A stretch of 5,712 nucleotides of DNA. It comes from Rubrivivax sp. (GTDB lineage Bacteria > Pseudomonadota > Gammaproteobacteria > Burkholderiales > Burkholderiaceae_C). Below, piece by piece: positions 5,288-5,712 of the stretch. The notes under the pieces were generated by a model. The model worked only from the letters and a program-made list of their open reading frames with translations, was not told the DNA's origin and did no database searches. Numbering within the stretch: position 1 is the first letter of the stretch; each line of letters begins with the position of its first letter. The stretch is taken from assembly GCA_020851615.1 (NCBI GenBank), contig JADZCL010000411.1, positions 1 through 5,712 on the forward strand. The letters run 5' to 3'. Both the position numbers and the translations under genes were made by a program.

Positions 5288-5712
5288 TCAAGGCGCGAGC
5301 AGGAAGATCAGCGCCTCGTCGGCACGTGCGCTGCTCAACTGCATGCGCACCGGGAGGTGGTGGCGCGCGGGGTCGAGCCAGACCTCGACGCGGGTGTCGT
5401 AGGGCTTGCGGGGCTCGCGCCGCAGCGCCAGGGCGGCCTCGCTGCGCGTCGCGCCGCCGAGCTCGACCGCCTCATGCCCGATGACGGTGAAGGTCCAGAC
5501 GTCGGCGTCACCGCGCGCGCCGCTGACCGCCATCTCGATCTGCGTACCCGCACGCCAGCGCGCCGGCTCGGCGTCGACGATCGCCGCCAGTTGCACCATC
5601 CACGACAGGCGGTCCTGCGCCCCCGCCAGCAGCGGGTGCTGCGCCGGCGTGCCGGAATAGGTGATCACGCCGCTCTCGCGCTGGAAGTTGGCCGCCAGCA
5701 CCGCCCGCCCGC
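5288..5712 (-). CDS. DUF3108 domain-containing protein (3' part, N-terminus outside window)
   Basis: The last 140 codons of a gene that enters from the right edge are visible. A GTG at 5701-5699 could be read as a start, but the frame runs on upstream as GRAVLAANFQRESGVITYSG, so I treat the gene as truncated by the window. The visible part matches the C-terminal half of DUF3108 proteins: a beta-rich pattern with WTFTVIGHEAVEL, the link PRKPYDTRVEVWLDPARHHL and the closing LPVRMQLSSARADEALIF. Members are generally predicted exported or envelope proteins of unknown role, and the N-terminal signal that would test this is not visible. The stop lies 56 bases before the DUF3567 start on the same strand, suggesting one transcript in the order DUF3108-DUF3567. 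Confidence 0.82.
   Translation of the reverse strand, partial: GRAVLAANFQRESGVITYSGTPAQHPLLAGAQDRLSWMVQLAAIVDAEPARWRAGTQIEMAVSGARGDADVWTFTVIGHEAVELGGATRSEAALALRREPRKPYDTRVEVWLDPARHHLPVRMQLSSARADEALIFLLAP

Noticed and set aside
4935..5402. A 155-codon plus-strand frame downstream of the oxidoreductase gene.
   Set aside because: It lies opposite the DUF3567 and DUF3108 genes, both of which have recognisable protein families, and the DUF3567 gene has an excellent ribosome binding site.

Overview
The window looks like ordinary chromosomal DNA from a high-GC betaproteobacterium, most likely a member of the Burkholderiales. The reasons are strong G/C at third codon positions, dense packing of genes on both strands, and a DUF3567 gene directly behind a DUF3108 gene, which is a betaproteobacterial signature. 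No IS element, CRISPR array, prophage gene, tRNA or rRNA was seen. No stretch longer than 300 bases lacks a gene; the longest gap is 156 bases.

Layout from left to right. (1) The 5' end of a minus-strand gene runs off the left edge (1-83). It has a good ribosome binding site, and its first residues resemble the start of succinylglutamate desuccinylase/aspartoacylase-type metallopeptidases. (2) A minus-strand membrane protein with about six transmembrane helices and a C-terminal GGDEF domain (146-1237) has a signature motif altered to GGDRF but keeps its RxxD inhibitory site. (3) A 156-base divergent intergenic region (1238-1393) carries a plausible sigma70-type promoter reading rightward, with a perfect 14-bp palindrome in its spacer. 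(4) The central gene (1394-4930, plus strand, 1178 aa) is a one-piece indolepyruvate:ferredoxin oxidoreductase-family enzyme. It joins the thiamine-diphosphate part, a cysteine-rich Fe-S part, the gamma-type domain and a C-terminal DUF6537 region. (5) After only 19 bases comes the convergent DUF3567 gene (4950-5231, minus). (6) It is preceded on the same strand by the 3' part of a DUF3108 gene (5288 to the right edge), and the two probably share a transcript.

Functionally, the central enzyme is expected to oxidatively decarboxylate aryl-pyruvates made by transamination of aromatic amino acids, giving aryl-acetyl-CoA and reduced ferredoxin. No transaminase, phenylacetate-pathway gene, ferredoxin or regulator lies beside it in this window, so it seems to be a stand-alone unit with its own promoter. 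The flanking genes (c-di-GMP signalling, DUF3567/DUF3108) show no obvious pathway link to it. I found no convincing new multi-gene system. The points most worth a second look are the altered GGDEF motif, the palindrome in the oxidoreductase promoter, and the unexplained DUF6537 extension.
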